Shown: positions 26,838-36,723, counted from the first letter of the stretch. The stretch: DNA of 50,288 bases from Actinomycetota bacterium (GCA_030019255.1 JASEFK010000016.1:1-50288); one strand, 5' to 3'. Notes: generated from the sequence alone by a model not told the origin. Numbers and translations: made by a program.

Positions 26838-28592
26838 ATGCAGGTGAAGATGACCGGGGCCCAGGCGTTGGTTCGCTCCCTGGAGGAGGAGGGCGTGGAG
26901 ATCATCTTCGGGATACCCGGAGGGGTCCTCCTGCCCGTCTTCGACGTGCTCTACGACTCCCCCATCCGCAAGGTGCTCACCCGGCACGAGCAGGGAGCCG
27001 CCCACGCCGCCGACGGGTACGCCCGGGCCACGGGCCGGGTGGGAGTATGCATGGCCACCTCCGGTCCCGGAGCCACCAACCTGGTCACTGGAATCGCCAC
27101 CGCCTACATGGATTCCATACCCCTGGTAGCCATCACCGGGCAGGTGGCCACCAACCTCATCGGCACCGACGCCTTCCAGGAGGCGGACACCACGGGGATC
27201 ACCATGCCCATCGTCAAGCACAACTACCTGGTCAAGGACCCCGCGGACATCCCCGACGTAGTACAGGAGGCCTTCTACATCGCCCGCACCGGACGCCCGG
27301 GGCCGGTGCTCATCGACCTGCCGGTGGACGTATCGCGGGGAGAACTGCAGTACCGGCGCCGTGAGCACCCCGTGCTTCCCGGCTACAAGCCCACCCTCAA
27401 GGGGCACAAGAAGCAGATCCGCCTGGCGGCGCGGGCCATCCTCGAGGCCCGCAACCCGGTCATCTACGCCGGGGGCGGGGTCATCACCTCCGGGGCCTCC
27501 GCCGAGCTCAAGAAGCTGGCCGAGGAGAACGGCATCCACGTTACCCACACCCTGATGGGCAAGGGGGCCTTCCCGGAGAGCCACCCCCTTTCCATGGGAA
27601 TGCTGGGCATGCACGGCACGCGCTGCGCCAATTACGCCATGTGCGAGACGGACCTGGTCATCGCCGTGGGGGCCCGCTTCGACGACCGCATCACCGGCAA
27701 GCTCTCCGAGTTCGCCCCCAAGGCCCGGGTCATCCACATCGACGTGGACCCGGCGGAGATAAGCAAGAACGTGCGGGCCCACATCCCCATCGTGGGGGAC
27801 GCCAGGCAGGTCCTCAAGGACCTCAACGCCGCTATCCGGGAGATGCGTTCCGAGGTGCAGGCCCCGGACCGCTCGGAGTGGAACGCCCTCATCGAGGGAT
27901 GGAAGAAGAAGTATCCCCTGACCTACGACCGCGACTCCGGGACCCTCAAGCCCCAGTACGTGGTGGAGAGGATACATGCCCTCACCCGGGGGGAGGCCAT
28001 CGTGTGCACCGAGGTGGGTCAGAACCAGATGTGGGCCGCCCAGTACTACAAGGTGGACAAGCCCCGCCGCTTCATCTCCTCCGGGGGGCTGGGGACCATG
28101 GGTTTCGGCCTCCCGGCGGCCATCGGTGCCCAGCTGGGAAAGCCTGGGGAGGTGGTCTTCGACATCGCCGGGGACGGGAGCGTGCAGATGACCATCCAGG
28201 AGCTGGCCACGGCGGTGCTGGAGGGCGCGCCGGTGAAGGTGGCTATCCTCAACAACGGTTACCTGGGGATGGTCCGCCAGTGGCAGCAGCTCTTCTATCA
28301 CGGCAAGTATTCCTGTTCCTGCCTGGAGAGGGAGAGGACCCCGGATTTCGTGCTCCTGGCCGAGGCCTACGGGGCCAAGGGTATCCGGGTCAAGGACCCG
28401 GAGATGGTGGACCAGGCCATCCTGGAGGCCCTGGAGGCGCCCTGCCCGGTGCTCATCGACTTCTGGGTGGACCCGGAGGAGAACGTCTATCCCATGGTGG
28501 CTCCCGGGGCGCCCCTCTACGACATGATCGGGGACCTGCTCTACCCGGTGGAAAAGGTGCACCCCGAAAAGGCCGAGGAGCCCTTCCTGTAA
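26838..28592 (+). CDS. ilvB: Acetolactate synthase, large (catalytic) subunit
   Basis: A 584-residue thiamine-diphosphate enzyme condensing pyruvate with pyruvate or 2-oxobutyrate, the first common step of valine/isoleucine synthesis. It shows catalytic Glu51 in RHEQGAAHAADGYARATG, the FAD/central domain, and the ThDP motif GDGSVQMTIQELATAV with the Asn-Asn of ILNNGYLGMVRQWQ. ATG 26838 gives the usual short N-terminus before MTGAQALVRSLEEEGV. A TTG at 26778 with purines upstream is in frame but adds a non-conserved arginine-rich leader. ilvN follows after 24 bp. Confidence 0.96.
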   Translation: MQVKMTGAQALVRSLEEEGVEIIFGIPGGVLLPVFDVLYDSPIRKVLTRHEQGAAHAADGYARATGRVGVCMATSGPGATNLVTGIATAYMDSIPLVAITGQVATNLIGTDAFQEADTTGITMPIVKHNYLVKDPADIPDVVQEAFYIARTGRPGPVLIDLPVDVSRGELQYRRREHPVLPGYKPTLKGHKKQIRLAARAILEARNPVIYAGGGVITSGASAELKKLAEENGIHVTHTLMGKGAFPESHPLSMGMLGMHGTRCANYAMCETDLVIAVGARFDDRITGKLSEFAPKARVIHIDVDPAEISKNVRAHIPIVGDARQVLKDLNAAIREMRSEVQAPDRSEWNALIEGWKKKYPLTYDRDSGTLKPQYVVERIHALTRGEAIVCTEVGQNQMWAAQYYKVDKPRRFISSGGLGTMGFGLPAAIGAQLGKPGEVVFDIAGDGSVQMTIQELATAVLEGAPVKVAILNNGYLGMVRQWQQLFYHGKYSCSCLERERTPDFVLLAEAYGAKGIRVKDPEMVDQAILEALEAPCPVLIDFWVDPEENVYPMVAPGAPLYDMIGDLLYPVEKVHPEKAEEPFL

Positions 28593-28616
28593 GGCAATAA
28601 GGGGGAGGCGGAGGCG

Positions 28617-29093
28617 ATGAAACATACCTTGTCCGTGCTGGTGGAGAACAAGCCCGGAGTGTTGGCCAGGGTGGCCGAGCTTTTCGCCCGCCGCGGCTTC
28701 AACATCGACAGCTTGGCGGTGGGGACCACGGACCGGCCGGACATCTCCCGCATGACCATCGTGGTGGACGTGGCGGAACACTCCCTGGAGCAGGTGCGCA
28801 AGCAGCTGCACAAGCTCATCAACGTCATAGAGATAGTGGACCTGGACCCCGAGACCTCGGTGGCCCGGGAGCTGGTGCTGGCCAAGGTCAAGGTGGACAA
28901 GGACACCCGCTCCGAGGTCATCGAGATCGTGGACATCTTCCGGGGAAACATAGTGGACGTCTCCCCGGAGAGCATCATCGTGGAGGTCACCGGGAGCTCC
29001 CAGAAGCTGCAGGCCTTCGAGGACCTGGTGCGCCCCTACGGGATAAGGGAACTGGTGCGCACGGGCAAGGTGGCCCTGCCCAGGGGCAAGTGA
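28617..29093 (+). CDS. ilvN: Acetolactate synthase, small (regulatory) subunit
   Basis: A 158-residue regulatory subunit (IlvN/IlvH) that activates IlvB and confers valine feedback inhibition. The N-terminal ACT domain reads [20 protein letters not shown], then [20 protein letters not shown]. The C-terminal half ([20 protein letters not shown]) is the second ACT-like domain. Length is typical of the two-domain bacterial form. ATG 28617 follows GGGGGAGGCGGAGGCG. Confidence 0.96.
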   Translation: MKHTLSVLVENKPGVLARVAELFARRGFNIDSLAVGTTDRPDISRMTIVVDVAEHSLEQVRKQLHKLINVIEIVDLDPETSVARELVLAKVKVDKDTRSEVIEIVDIFRGNIVDVSPESIIVEVTGSSQKLQAFEDLVRPYGIRELVRTGKVALPRGK

Positions 29094-29133
29094 GCGGAGG
29101 ACGGAGAACGGAATCGGAGCCGGGAGGTTGGAG

Positions 29134-30129
29134 ATGGCGGAGATCTACTACGATAAGGACGCGGACCTTTCCCTCCTGGAGGGCAAGACGGTGGCGATCA
29201 TCGGCTTCGGGAGCCAGGGACACGCCCACGCCCTGAACCTGCACGACTCCGGGGTCAGGGTGGTGGTGGGCCTGCGCGAGGGAAGCCCCTCGCGGGAAAG
29301 GGCCCGGGAGGCGGGCCTGGAGGTGGCCGGCATCGCCGAGGCGGCGGAGGCCGGGGACATCGTCATGATGCTGGTCCCCGACCAGGACCACCGCGAGGTC
29401 TATGAAAAGGGCGTGAGGCAGGGGCTCAGGGAGGGCAACGCCCTCTTCTTCGCCCATGGCTTCAACGTCCACTACTTCCAGGTTATTCCACCCGGGTACG
29501 TGGACGTGGTCATGGTGGCCCCCAAGGGCCCGGGTCACATGGTGCGCCGCATGTTCCAGCAGGGCAGCGGCGTGCCCTCCCTGGTGGCCGTGCACCAGGA
29601 TTACACCGGGCAGGCCCTGCAGCTGGGGCTGGCCTACGCCAAGGGGCTGGGAGCCACCCGGGCGGGGGTCATCAGGACCACCTTTAGGGAGGAGACGGAG
29701 ACCGACCTCTTCGGGGAGCAGTGCGTGCTCTGCGGCGGGGTTACCGAGCTCATCCGCGCCGGTTTCGATACCCTGGTGGAGGCGGGTTACCAGCCGGAGA
29801 TCGCCTACTTCGAGTGTCTCCACGAGCTGAAGCTCATCGTGGACCTCATCTACGAGGGAGGCATCTCCTTCATGCGCCATTCCATCAGCGACACCGCGGA
29901 ATACGGGGACATGACCCGGGGGCGGAGGATAATCACCGGGGAGACGCGCCGGGAGATGAAGCGCATCCTGGAAGAGATTACCAGCGGGGAGTTCGCCCGG
30001 GAGTGGATACTCGAGAACCAGGCCGGGAGGCCGGTATACAACTCCCTGCGCCGCCGGGACGCGGAACACCTCATCGAAAAGGTGGGGAAGGAGCTGCGTT
30101 CCATGATGAGCTGGCTCCGGGAGAAGTGA
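29134..30129 (+). CDS. ilvC: Ketol-acid reductoisomerase
   Basis: A 331-residue class I (short) KARI, converting acetolactate or acetohydroxybutyrate to the dihydroxy acids with NAD(P)H and Mg2+. The dinucleotide motif [17 protein letters not shown] lies at residues 24-40, followed by [16 protein letters not shown], the loop that sets cofactor preference. [16 protein letters not shown] and [18 protein letters not shown] (metal-binding Asp/Glu) follow. ATG 29134 has GGGAGG six bases upstream and gives the canonical start [15 protein letters not shown] 29128 would add two residues. Confidence 0.97.
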   Translation: MAEIYYDKDADLSLLEGKTVAIIGFGSQGHAHALNLHDSGVRVVVGLREGSPSRERAREAGLEVAGIAEAAEAGDIVMMLVPDQDHREVYEKGVRQGLREGNALFFAHGFNVHYFQVIPPGYVDVVMVAPKGPGHMVRRMFQQGSGVPSLVAVHQDYTGQALQLGLAYAKGLGATRAGVIRTTFREETETDLFGEQCVLCGGVTELIRAGFDTLVEAGYQPEIAYFECLHELKLIVDLIYEGGISFMRHSISDTAEYGDMTRGRRIITGETRREMKRILEEITSGEFAREWILENQAGRPVYNSLRRRDAEHLIEKVGKELRSMMSWLREK

Positions 30130-30306
30130 GTGGAAGGAACGCCGGATACCAGAGGGATCGGGGAAACGGAGCGGACAAGGTCTTTAAGGGGTTCGGGAAT
30201 TCGGCGGCGTCAAGGGCCGTGTACCGCGTGGTGGAGCCCGAGGTTCGGGTTGCCGGAATTCTCAAGGTATCCTGGAGGGAGAAGAACGGAAAGGACGTGA
30301 GAGAAG

Positions 30307-31482
30307 ATGATCCGCAAGGAGTACCTGCTCACCCCGGGGCCCACCCCCATACCCTCCGAGGTGAGCTTAGTGCAGGCGGAGCCCATCATCCACCACCGAA
30401 CCCCAGCCTACACCGAGCTCTTCGTGCGCCTGGTGGAGGGCCTTAAGAAGGTTCTGCTCACCGAGAACGACGTCCTCATCTTCGCCGCCTCGGGGACCGG
30501 AGCCATGGAAGGGGCGGTGGCCAACTGCTTCAGCCCGGGAGACCGGGTGCTGGTGGCCGCGGGGGGCAAGTTCGGGATGCGCTTCGCGGAGATAGCCAGG
30601 GTCTACGGACTGGAGGTGGAGCTCTACGAGTATCCCTGGGACGAGGCGGCGGACCCGGAGGTCATCGCCCGTTACCTCCGGGAGAAGCCGGACATCAAGG
30701 GGGTCTTCGTGACCCACAGCGAGACCTCCACCGGAGTGGTCAACGACATACGGGCCGTGGGGGAGGTGGTGAGTGGGACACCGGCCATCCTGGTGGTGGA
30801 TTCCATAAGCGGGGCCGGGGCCCTCGAGCTGCGCACCGACGAATGGAAGGTGGACGTGCTGGTCACCGGGTCCCAGAAGGCGCTGATGACCCCGCCCGGG
30901 CTGGCGGCGGCGGCGGTGAGCCCCAAGGCCTGGGAATACGTGGAAAGGGCGGAGTCGCCGGCTTATTACTTCTGTTTCAAGAAGGCCCGCAAGAAGTACC
31001 TGTCCGATTCCCCGGAGACCCCCTTCACCCCGGCGGTGAGCTTGGTCAAGGCCATGTCTACGGCGGTGGACCTGCTTCTTTCCGAGGGACTGGAGGCGGC
31101 CTGGGAGCGCCACCGCGTTCTGGCCCTGTGCACCCGCGCCGCGGTGCAGGCCCTGGGCCTGGAACTCTTTCCCAAGGTCCTGGAACGCGCCTACGCGGTC
31201 ACCGCGGTCAAGGTCCCGGAGGGCATCAAGGGCGGGGACATAGTCCGCCACATGAACCGGGTGCACGGAGTGATCATCGCCGGCGGGCAGGACCGCCTGA
31301 AGGGCAAGATCTTCCGGTTCGGGCACGTGGGATACTACCACTTCTTCGACATGGTGACGGCGGTGGCCGCCCTGGAGCTCACCCTGAGGTCCCTGGGGTA
31401 TCCCGCGGAGCCGGGCTCGGGCGTGGCGGCCATGGAGAAGCTATACTGGGAGTTGACGGAGGGAAGAGCTGGCTCCGGTTGA
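30307..31482 (+). CDS. Class V aminotransferase (serine-pyruvate / alanine-glyoxylate type)
   Basis: A 391-residue PLP enzyme of the serine:glyoxylate/alanine:glyoxylate aminotransferase family. It shows LLTPGPTPIPSEVSL at the N-terminus, FAASGTGAMEGAVANCF, and PLP-Lys191 in VTGSQKALMTPPGL. The C-terminal small domain ends with FRFGHVGYYHFFDMVTAVAA. It stands 158 bp upstream of serA on the same strand. This pairing is also known in other bacteria, for example Thermotoga, and suggests that it transaminates 3-phosphohydroxypyruvate in place of SerC. Glyoxylate or pyruvate amination remains possible. ATG 30307 follows GGACGTGAGAGAAG, a weak ribosome-binding site. Confidence 0.88.
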   Translation: MIRKEYLLTPGPTPIPSEVSLVQAEPIIHHRTPAYTELFVRLVEGLKKVLLTENDVLIFAASGTGAMEGAVANCFSPGDRVLVAAGGKFGMRFAEIARVYGLEVELYEYPWDEAADPEVIARYLREKPDIKGVFVTHSETSTGVVNDIRAVGEVVSGTPAILVVDSISGAGALELRTDEWKVDVLVTGSQKALMTPPGLAAAAVSPKAWEYVERAESPAYYFCFKKARKKYLSDSPETPFTPAVSLVKAMSTAVDLLLSEGLEAAWERHRVLALCTRAAVQALGLELFPKVLERAYAVTAVKVPEGIKGGDIVRHMNRVHGVIIAGGQDRLKGKIFRFGHVGYYHFFDMVTAVAALELTLRSLGYPAEPGSGVAAMEKLYWELTEGRAGSG

Positions 31483-31646
31483 GAGGCCGCTTTAGGCCGG
31501 CGCTCCGCGGGGCATCCGCCTGGAGCTTCCGCGGGCGGAGGCGGGCAGGCGCCAGGGGCCGGGCCGCAAGGCGGCTGAAAGCGGGGATAAGAACGATGGA
31601 AGGTATACGCAGTTCATAGGGAGGTACGGAAAAAAGGAGGATGGGT

Positions 31647-33230
31647 TTGGCTCGCGTCCTGGTCAAGGAGAAGATCGCGGAGAGCGGGATCGAGCTCCTG
31701 CGCAGGGATTTCGAGGTGGATTATCTCCCGGACATGTCGCGGGAGGAGATGCTCCGTCGCATCGGGGAGTACGAGGCCCTCATCGTGCGTAGCGCCACCA
31801 AGGTGGATGCCGAGGTCATCCAGGCGGCGGAACGCATGAAGGTCATCGGCAGGGCCGGTGTGGGCGTGGACAACATCGACGTTGAGGCAGCCACCAAGAG
31901 GGGCATCATGGTCATCAACGCCCCCCAGAGCAACATCATCTCCGCCGCGGAACAGACCATGGCCCTCCTCCTAGCCATGTGCCGCTACATCCCCGACGCG
32001 GTCAACTCCCTGCGCGAGAGGTGCTGGGACCGCAAGAGGTTCGAGGGCGTGGAACTCTACCAGAAGGTCATGGGTATCATCGGCCTGGGGCGCATCGGGA
32101 CCCTGGTGGCCCAGAGGTGCCTGGCCTTCGGGATGCGGGTGCTGGCCTACGACCCCTACATCTCCGAGGAGAAGGCGCGGCGCCTGGGGGTGGAGCTGGT
32201 CTCCAGTCTGGACGAGCTGCTGGCCCAGGCGGACTTTATCTCCGTCCACCTTCCCAAGACCAAGGAGACCTACCATCTCCTCGGCGAGGAGGAGTTCGCC
32301 AAGATGAAGGACGGCGTGCGGGTTCTCAACGTGGCCCGTGGGGGGATAATCGACGAGGACGCCCTATACCGGGCCCTGGAGTCGGGGAAGGTGGCCGGGG
32401 CAGCCCTGGACGTCTTCGAAAACGAGCCGGCCACGGAATGCCCTCTGGTGGTACACCCCAAGGTCATCGCCACCCCGCACCTGGGAGCCTCCACCCAGGA
32501 AGCCCAGGACCGCGCCGGGGTGATGATCGCCGAGCAGGTGGCGGCGGCCCTCAAGGGGGAGTTCGTGCCCAACGTGGTCAACCTGCCGGTGCCCGCAGAG
32601 GTGGACGAGACGGTGCGCCTCTTCCTGCCCCTGGCGGAGAAGCTGGGCCTGCTCCTCACCCACCTGGTGGAGGGCCACGTGGACGAGATAGAGCTGGAGT
32701 ACCTGGGCGAGCTGGCCAACCACGAGACCGGGGTGCTCACCGTGGCCACCCTCAAGGGCTTCTTCGAGAAGATCGTCTTCGAGCCGGTCAACTACGTGAA
32801 TGCGCCCCTCTTCGCCAAGGAGAAGGGGATAGCCGTGCGGGAAACCAAGTCGGAGCAGACCCGCGATTACGTGAATCTGATCATGGTGCGCGGCCGCCGC
32901 GACGGGAGCGAGGTGGCGGTGGGGGGGACGCTGGTGGGCCTCTCCAACGCGGAGCGCTTCGTCCACGTCTACGAGTACGACATCGACCTGGGCCCCTCGC
33001 GGTACATGGCCTTCTTCCGCTACGCGGACGTCCCGGGGATGATCGGAAAGATTGGCACCATCCTGGGCGATCACAACATCAACATCGCCCACATGCAGGT
33101 GGGAAGGAAGAAGATCGGCGGGGAGGCGGTGATGGGGATAAACGTGGACGTCCCCATCCCCGACGAGGTCATGGAGGAGATCCGGCGCGTTCCCAAGGTG
33201 CGGGATGGAAAGTTCATCCAGTTGTGGTGA
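31647..33230 (+). CDS. serA: D-3-phosphoglycerate dehydrogenase
   Basis: A 527-residue long-type SerA, the first enzyme of phosphorylated serine synthesis. Domains are the substrate/NAD-binding D-hydroxyacid dehydrogenase fold (GRAGVGVDNIDVEAATKRGI; IIGLGRIGTLVAQRCLAFGM; the catalytic Arg in LNVARGGIIDEDAL; HLGASTQEAQ), the intervening ASB domain at about 320-445, and a C-terminal ACT domain from about 450 (FFRYADVPGMIGKIGTILGD) for serine feedback. A GGAGG sits directly against ATG 31641, leaving no spacing. TTG 31647 has six bases of spacing and gives the usual MARVLVKE start, so it is preferred. Confidence 0.95.
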   Translation: MARVLVKEKIAESGIELLRRDFEVDYLPDMSREEMLRRIGEYEALIVRSATKVDAEVIQAAERMKVIGRAGVGVDNIDVEAATKRGIMVINAPQSNIISAAEQTMALLLAMCRYIPDAVNSLRERCWDRKRFEGVELYQKVMGIIGLGRIGTLVAQRCLAFGMRVLAYDPYISEEKARRLGVELVSSLDELLAQADFISVHLPKTKETYHLLGEEEFAKMKDGVRVLNVARGGIIDEDALYRALESGKVAGAALDVFENEPATECPLVVHPKVIATPHLGASTQEAQDRAGVMIAEQVAAALKGEFVPNVVNLPVPAEVDETVRLFLPLAEKLGLLLTHLVEGHVDEIELEYLGELANHETGVLTVATLKGFFEKIVFEPVNYVNAPLFAKEKGIAVRETKSEQTRDYVNLIMVRGRRDGSEVAVGGTLVGLSNAERFVHVYEYDIDLGPSRYMAFFRYADVPGMIGKIGTILGDHNINIAHMQVGRKKIGGEAVMGINVDVPIPDEVMEEIRRVPKVRDGKFIQLW

Positions 33231-33249
33231 GGACGGGGAGGAAAACCAG

Positions 33250-34836
33250 ATGGCCGAGAGAATCTACATTTTCGATACCACCCTGAGGGACGGTGAGCAG
33301 GCGCCGGGTATCAGCCTCAACCAGCGGGAGAAGGTGGAGATCGCCGAGCAGCTGGCCCGCCTGGAGGTGGACGTCATCGAGGCCGGTTTTCCCGTCTCCA
33401 GCCCCAGCGAATTCGAGGCGGTGAAGGCGGTGGCCAAGACGGTCAAGGGACCGGTCATCTGCGCCCTGGCGCGCACGGAGCGCAACGACATCGACTGGGC
33501 CTGGGAGGCCATCATGTTCGCCGAAAGGCCGCGCATCCACACCTTCATCTCCACCTCCGAGTACCACATGAAGTACCAGCTGAAGAAGACGCCCAAGCAG
33601 GTGCTGGAGCTGGCCCGGGACGCCGTGGCCTACGCCCGCAAGTACGTGGAGAACGTGGAGTTCTCGGCCATGGACGCGACCAGGAGCGACCCCAAGTTCC
33701 TCTACCAGGTGTACGCGGCGGCCATCAAGGCGGGGGCCACGGTCATCAACATCCCGGACACCGTGGGCTACGCCCTTCCCGACGAGTTCGCCGAGCTGGT
33801 GAAGGGGATCATGGAGAACGTCCCGGGCATCGAGAACGTGCTGGTCAGCGTGCACTGCCACAACGACCTTGGGCTGGCGGTGGCCAATTCTTTGGCCGCG
33901 GCACGGGTGGGGGCCCGCCAGATCGAATGCGCGGTGAACGGCCTGGGGGAGCGGGCGGGCAACGCTTCCCTGGAAGAAATTGTCATGATCATCAACACCC
34001 GCAAGGACTACGTGGACCTCACCACCGGGGTCAACACCCGGGAGATCTACCAGACCTCCCGCCTGGTGTCCATGCTCACCGGCTACAACGTGCAGCCCAA
34101 CAAGGCCATCGTGGGGGACAACGCCTTCGCCCACGAGTCGGGCATCCACCAGGACGGGGTACTCAAGCACCGCGTGACCTACGAGATCATCCACCCCGAG
34201 GATGTGGGCCTGGTGGAATCCGAGATCTACCTGGGCAAGCATTCCGGCCGCCACGCCCTGAAGGCCAAGCTGGAGGAAATGGGCTTTTACCTGGACGACA
34301 AGGGGCTGGAGAGGGCCTTCATCCGCTTCAAGGAGCTGGCGGGGAAGAAGAAGGAGATCACCGTCAAGGACCTGGAGGCCATCGCCCTGGACGAGATCCG
34401 CACCCTGGAGGAGCTCTTCCAGCTGGAGTACATGCAGTCCTCCTCGGGGACCGGGGCCATCCCCATCGCCGCCGTGAAGCTGAGCCGGGAGGGCAAGAGC
34501 TACGAGGCCACGGCCACCGGGGACGGGCAGGTGGACGCGGTGTGCAAGGCCATCGCCAAGGCCACCAAGGTCAAGGCCAAGCTGGTCTCCTACCAGGTGC
34601 AGGCCATCACCAAGGGGCTGGACGCCATGGGGGACGTGACCATCAAGCTGGACATCGACGGGCACGAGGTGGTGGGCCGGGGGGTGAGCCCGGACATCAT
34701 CGAGGCCAGTGCCCGCGCCTACATAAACGCCATCAACCGCGGCATCCAGAAGGGCCTCCTGGAGAAGAAGAAGCTGGCCCGCAAGGCCAAGGCGGGCACG
34801 CGGAGCAGGACGGCGAGTAAGAAGGCCGGTTCCTGA
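33250..34836 (+). CDS. leuA: 2-isopropylmalate synthase
   Basis: A 528-residue LeuA, condensing 2-ketoisovalerate with acetyl-CoA, the committed leucine step. The TIM barrel begins IFDTTLRDGEQAPGISLNQR. The metal-binding His-x-His is in VSVHCHNDLGLAVANSLAA, followed by CAVNGLGERAGNASLEEIVM and HESGIHQDGVLK. A linker and the C-terminal leucine-binding allosteric domain (from about residue 390: SGTGAIPIAAVKLSREGKSY) are present, so feedback inhibition is expected. The tail is Lys/Arg-rich. ATG 33250 follows GGGGAGGAAAACCAG, 20 bp after serA. Confidence 0.96.
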   Translation: MAERIYIFDTTLRDGEQAPGISLNQREKVEIAEQLARLEVDVIEAGFPVSSPSEFEAVKAVAKTVKGPVICALARTERNDIDWAWEAIMFAERPRIHTFISTSEYHMKYQLKKTPKQVLELARDAVAYARKYVENVEFSAMDATRSDPKFLYQVYAAAIKAGATVINIPDTVGYALPDEFAELVKGIMENVPGIENVLVSVHCHNDLGLAVANSLAAARVGARQIECAVNGLGERAGNASLEEIVMIINTRKDYVDLTTGVNTREIYQTSRLVSMLTGYNVQPNKAIVGDNAFAHESGIHQDGVLKHRVTYEIIHPEDVGLVESEIYLGKHSGRHALKAKLEEMGFYLDDKGLERAFIRFKELAGKKKEITVKDLEAIALDEIRTLEELFQLEYMQSSSGTGAIPIAAVKLSREGKSYEATATGDGQVDAVCKAIAKATKVKAKLVSYQVQAITKGLDAMGDVTIKLDIDGHEVVGRGVSPDIIEASARAYINAINRGIQKGLLEKKKLARKAKAGTRSRTASKKAGS

Positions 34837-34868
34837 CCGGCCGGGATGCCGCACCGCGCGAGGAGATC

Positions 34869-36134
34869 ATGGGTCAGACCATCACCGAGAAGATACTCGC
34901 CGCCCACGCCGGCCGGGAGGAGGTCCGGCCGGGGGAGCTCCTCAACGTGGCCGTAGACCTGGCCCTGGCCAACGACATCACCGCCCCCCTGGCCATCGAG
35001 GCCTTCCGGTGCATGGGGGCGGAGAGGGTCTTCCACCCCGGGAAGGTGGTGCTGGTGCCCGACCACTTCACCCCGGCCAGGGACATCGCCGCGGCGCGCA
35101 ACTGCGCCCTCCTGCGCGAGTTCGCCCGCGAGCAGGGGCTGGAGTTCTATTACGAGATAGGCCGGGTGGGAATCGAGCACGTGCTCCTGCCCGAACAGGG
35201 ACTGGTGCTTCCTGGGGACCTGGTGGTGGGGGCCGATTCCCACACCTGCACCTACGGTGCTTTGGGAGCTTTTTCCACCGGGGTGGGCTCCACCGACCTG
35301 GCTATGGCCATGGCCCTGGGGGAGATCTGGCTGAGGGTGCCGGAGAGCATGCTCTTTGAGTACGTGGGCGAGCTGCCGCGGTGGATAGGCGGGAAGGATC
35401 TCATCCTGCACACCATCGGGATCATCGGTGTGGACGGGGCGCGCTACCGGGCCATGGAGTTCACCGGGCCGGCGGTGGAAGCACTTTCCATGGATTCCCG
35501 CTTTGCCATGGCCAACATGGCCGTGGAGGCGGGGGCCAAGAACGGCATCTTCAGGGCGGACGGCAGGACCTTGGCCTGGCTGGAGGGTAGGGCGCGCCGC
35601 TCCTTCCAGGTTCTGGAAAGCGACCCCGACGCCCATTACGTGGAGCGACTGACCATAGACGTGAGCGCCCTGGAGCCCCAGGTGGCCCTGCCCCACCTCC
35701 CCTCCAACGTGCGCCCGGTATCCGAGGTGGGGGAGGTGGAGGTGGACCAGGTGGTCATCGGCTCCTGCACCAACGGGCGGCTGGAGGACATGGAGGTCGC
35801 CGCCTCCATCCTCCGGGGGCGCAAGGTGCACCCCCGGGTGCGGGCCATAGTCTTCCCGGGGACCCAGGCCGTTCTCCTGGAGATGGTGCGCCGCGGCTGG
35901 ATGGAGGACTTCCTGGAGGCGGGAGCGGCGGTGAGCACCCCCACCTGCGGGCCTTGCCTGGGAGGGCATATGGGGGTGCTGGCCGAGGGGGAGAGGGCGG
36001 TGGCCACCACCAACCGCAACTTCGTGGGGCGCATGGGGCACCCGGGAAGCGAGGTCTACCTTTCCGGTCCGGCGGTGGCCGCGGCCTCGGCGGTGGCGGG
36101 AAGGATAGTCCACCCGGAGGAGGTGGCGGGATGA
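34869..36134 (+). CDS. leuC: 3-isopropylmalate dehydratase, large subunit
   Basis: A 421-residue archaeal-type LeuC, large subunit of the [4Fe-4S] isomerase. Cluster cysteines lie in IGSCTNGRLEDME and PTCGPCLGGHMG; GADSHTCTYGALGAFSTGVG is the family signature. It is a close paralogue of the set A gene at 21892. Its position between leuA and leuD-leuB makes the leucine role firm, and the same enzyme probably serves citramalate isomerisation for isoleucine. The stop overlaps the leuD ATG by 4 bp. Confidence 0.94.
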   Translation: MGQTITEKILAAHAGREEVRPGELLNVAVDLALANDITAPLAIEAFRCMGAERVFHPGKVVLVPDHFTPARDIAAARNCALLREFAREQGLEFYYEIGRVGIEHVLLPEQGLVLPGDLVVGADSHTCTYGALGAFSTGVGSTDLAMAMALGEIWLRVPESMLFEYVGELPRWIGGKDLILHTIGIIGVDGARYRAMEFTGPAVEALSMDSRFAMANMAVEAGAKNGIFRADGRTLAWLEGRARRSFQVLESDPDAHYVERLTIDVSALEPQVALPHLPSNVRPVSEVGEVEVDQVVIGSCTNGRLEDMEVAASILRGRKVHPRVRAIVFPGTQAVLLEMVRRGWMEDFLEAGAAVSTPTCGPCLGGHMGVLAEGERAVATTNRNFVGRMGHPGSEVYLSGPAVAAASAVAGRIVHPEEVAG

Positions 36135-36655
36135 GCGAGGGAATGGTCCTGGAGGGCGACGCCTGGCGCTACGGGCGGGACATCGACACCGACGTGATCA
36201 TACCCGCCCGCTACCTCACGGCTACCACCGCGGAGGAGCTGGGGGCCCATTGCCTGGAGGACCTGGACCCGGCCTTCGCGCGCAAGGTGAAGCCGGGGGA
36301 CATCCTGGTGGCGGAGGAGAACTTCGGCTCCGGGTCCTCGCGGGAGCACGCCCCGCTGGCCATCAAGGGATGCGGCGTCTCCTGCGTCATCGCCTCCTCC
36401 TTCGCTCGCATCTTCTACCGCAACGCCATCAACGTGGGGCTGCCCATCCTGGAGTGCCCCGAGGCGGTGGCGGACACCAGCACCGGGGACCGGCTTCGAG
36501 TGGACCTGGAGGCGGGCACGGTGGAAAATCTAACCACTGGTAATAGATTCCAGGCCCAGCCCTTCCCGGATTTCATGCAAGAGATCATCTCCCGGGGCGG
36601 CCTGGTGGAATACGTGCGGGAGCGCCTGCAGGAGAGGAAAGCGGGAGGCGCCTGA
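36131..36655 (+). CDS. leuD: 3-isopropylmalate dehydratase, small subunit
   Basis: A 174-residue LeuD. It shows DIDTDVIIPARYLTAT, EENFGSGSSREHAPLAIK and ARIFYRNAINVGLPILE. The substrate loop at residues 28-32 is Tyr-Leu-Thr-Ala-Thr. ATG 36131 overlaps leuC. The last 20 codons include one copy of a 30-bp sequence repeated 101 bp further on, in the spacer before leuB. Confidence 0.94.
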   Translation: MSEGMVLEGDAWRYGRDIDTDVIIPARYLTATTAEELGAHCLEDLDPAFARKVKPGDILVAEENFGSGSSREHAPLAIKGCGVSCVIASSFARIFYRNAINVGLPILECPEAVADTSTGDRLRVDLEAGTVENLTTGNRFQAQPFPDFMQEIISRGGLVEYVRERLQERKAGGA

Positions 36656-36723
36656 AAGGAGCAACGGGAGGGCGAGAAGCGAGAGGTTGATAGCGGGGCG
36701 GCCTGGTGGAATACGTGCGGGAG
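36593..36723 (+). repeat. Perfect 30-bp direct repeat at the leuD end and in the leuD-leuB spacer
   Basis: The 30 bases at 36593-36622, inside leuD and encoding RGGLVEYVRE, recur exactly at 36694-36723 in the non-coding spacer, 101 bp away. The sequences on either side do not match clearly. This looks like a recent partial duplication of the leuD 3' end and makes up a quarter of the 118-bp spacer. Confidence 0.9.

Noticed and set aside
25962-28811. A 949-codon open frame on the minus strand opposite ilvD-ilvB, and similar long minus frames opposite the antiporter genes and leuA (33214-34854)
   Set aside because: They mirror strongly conserved genes and have His/Gly/Val/Asp-heavy composition typical of antisense frames in high-GC DNA; no family motif and no ribosome-binding site.
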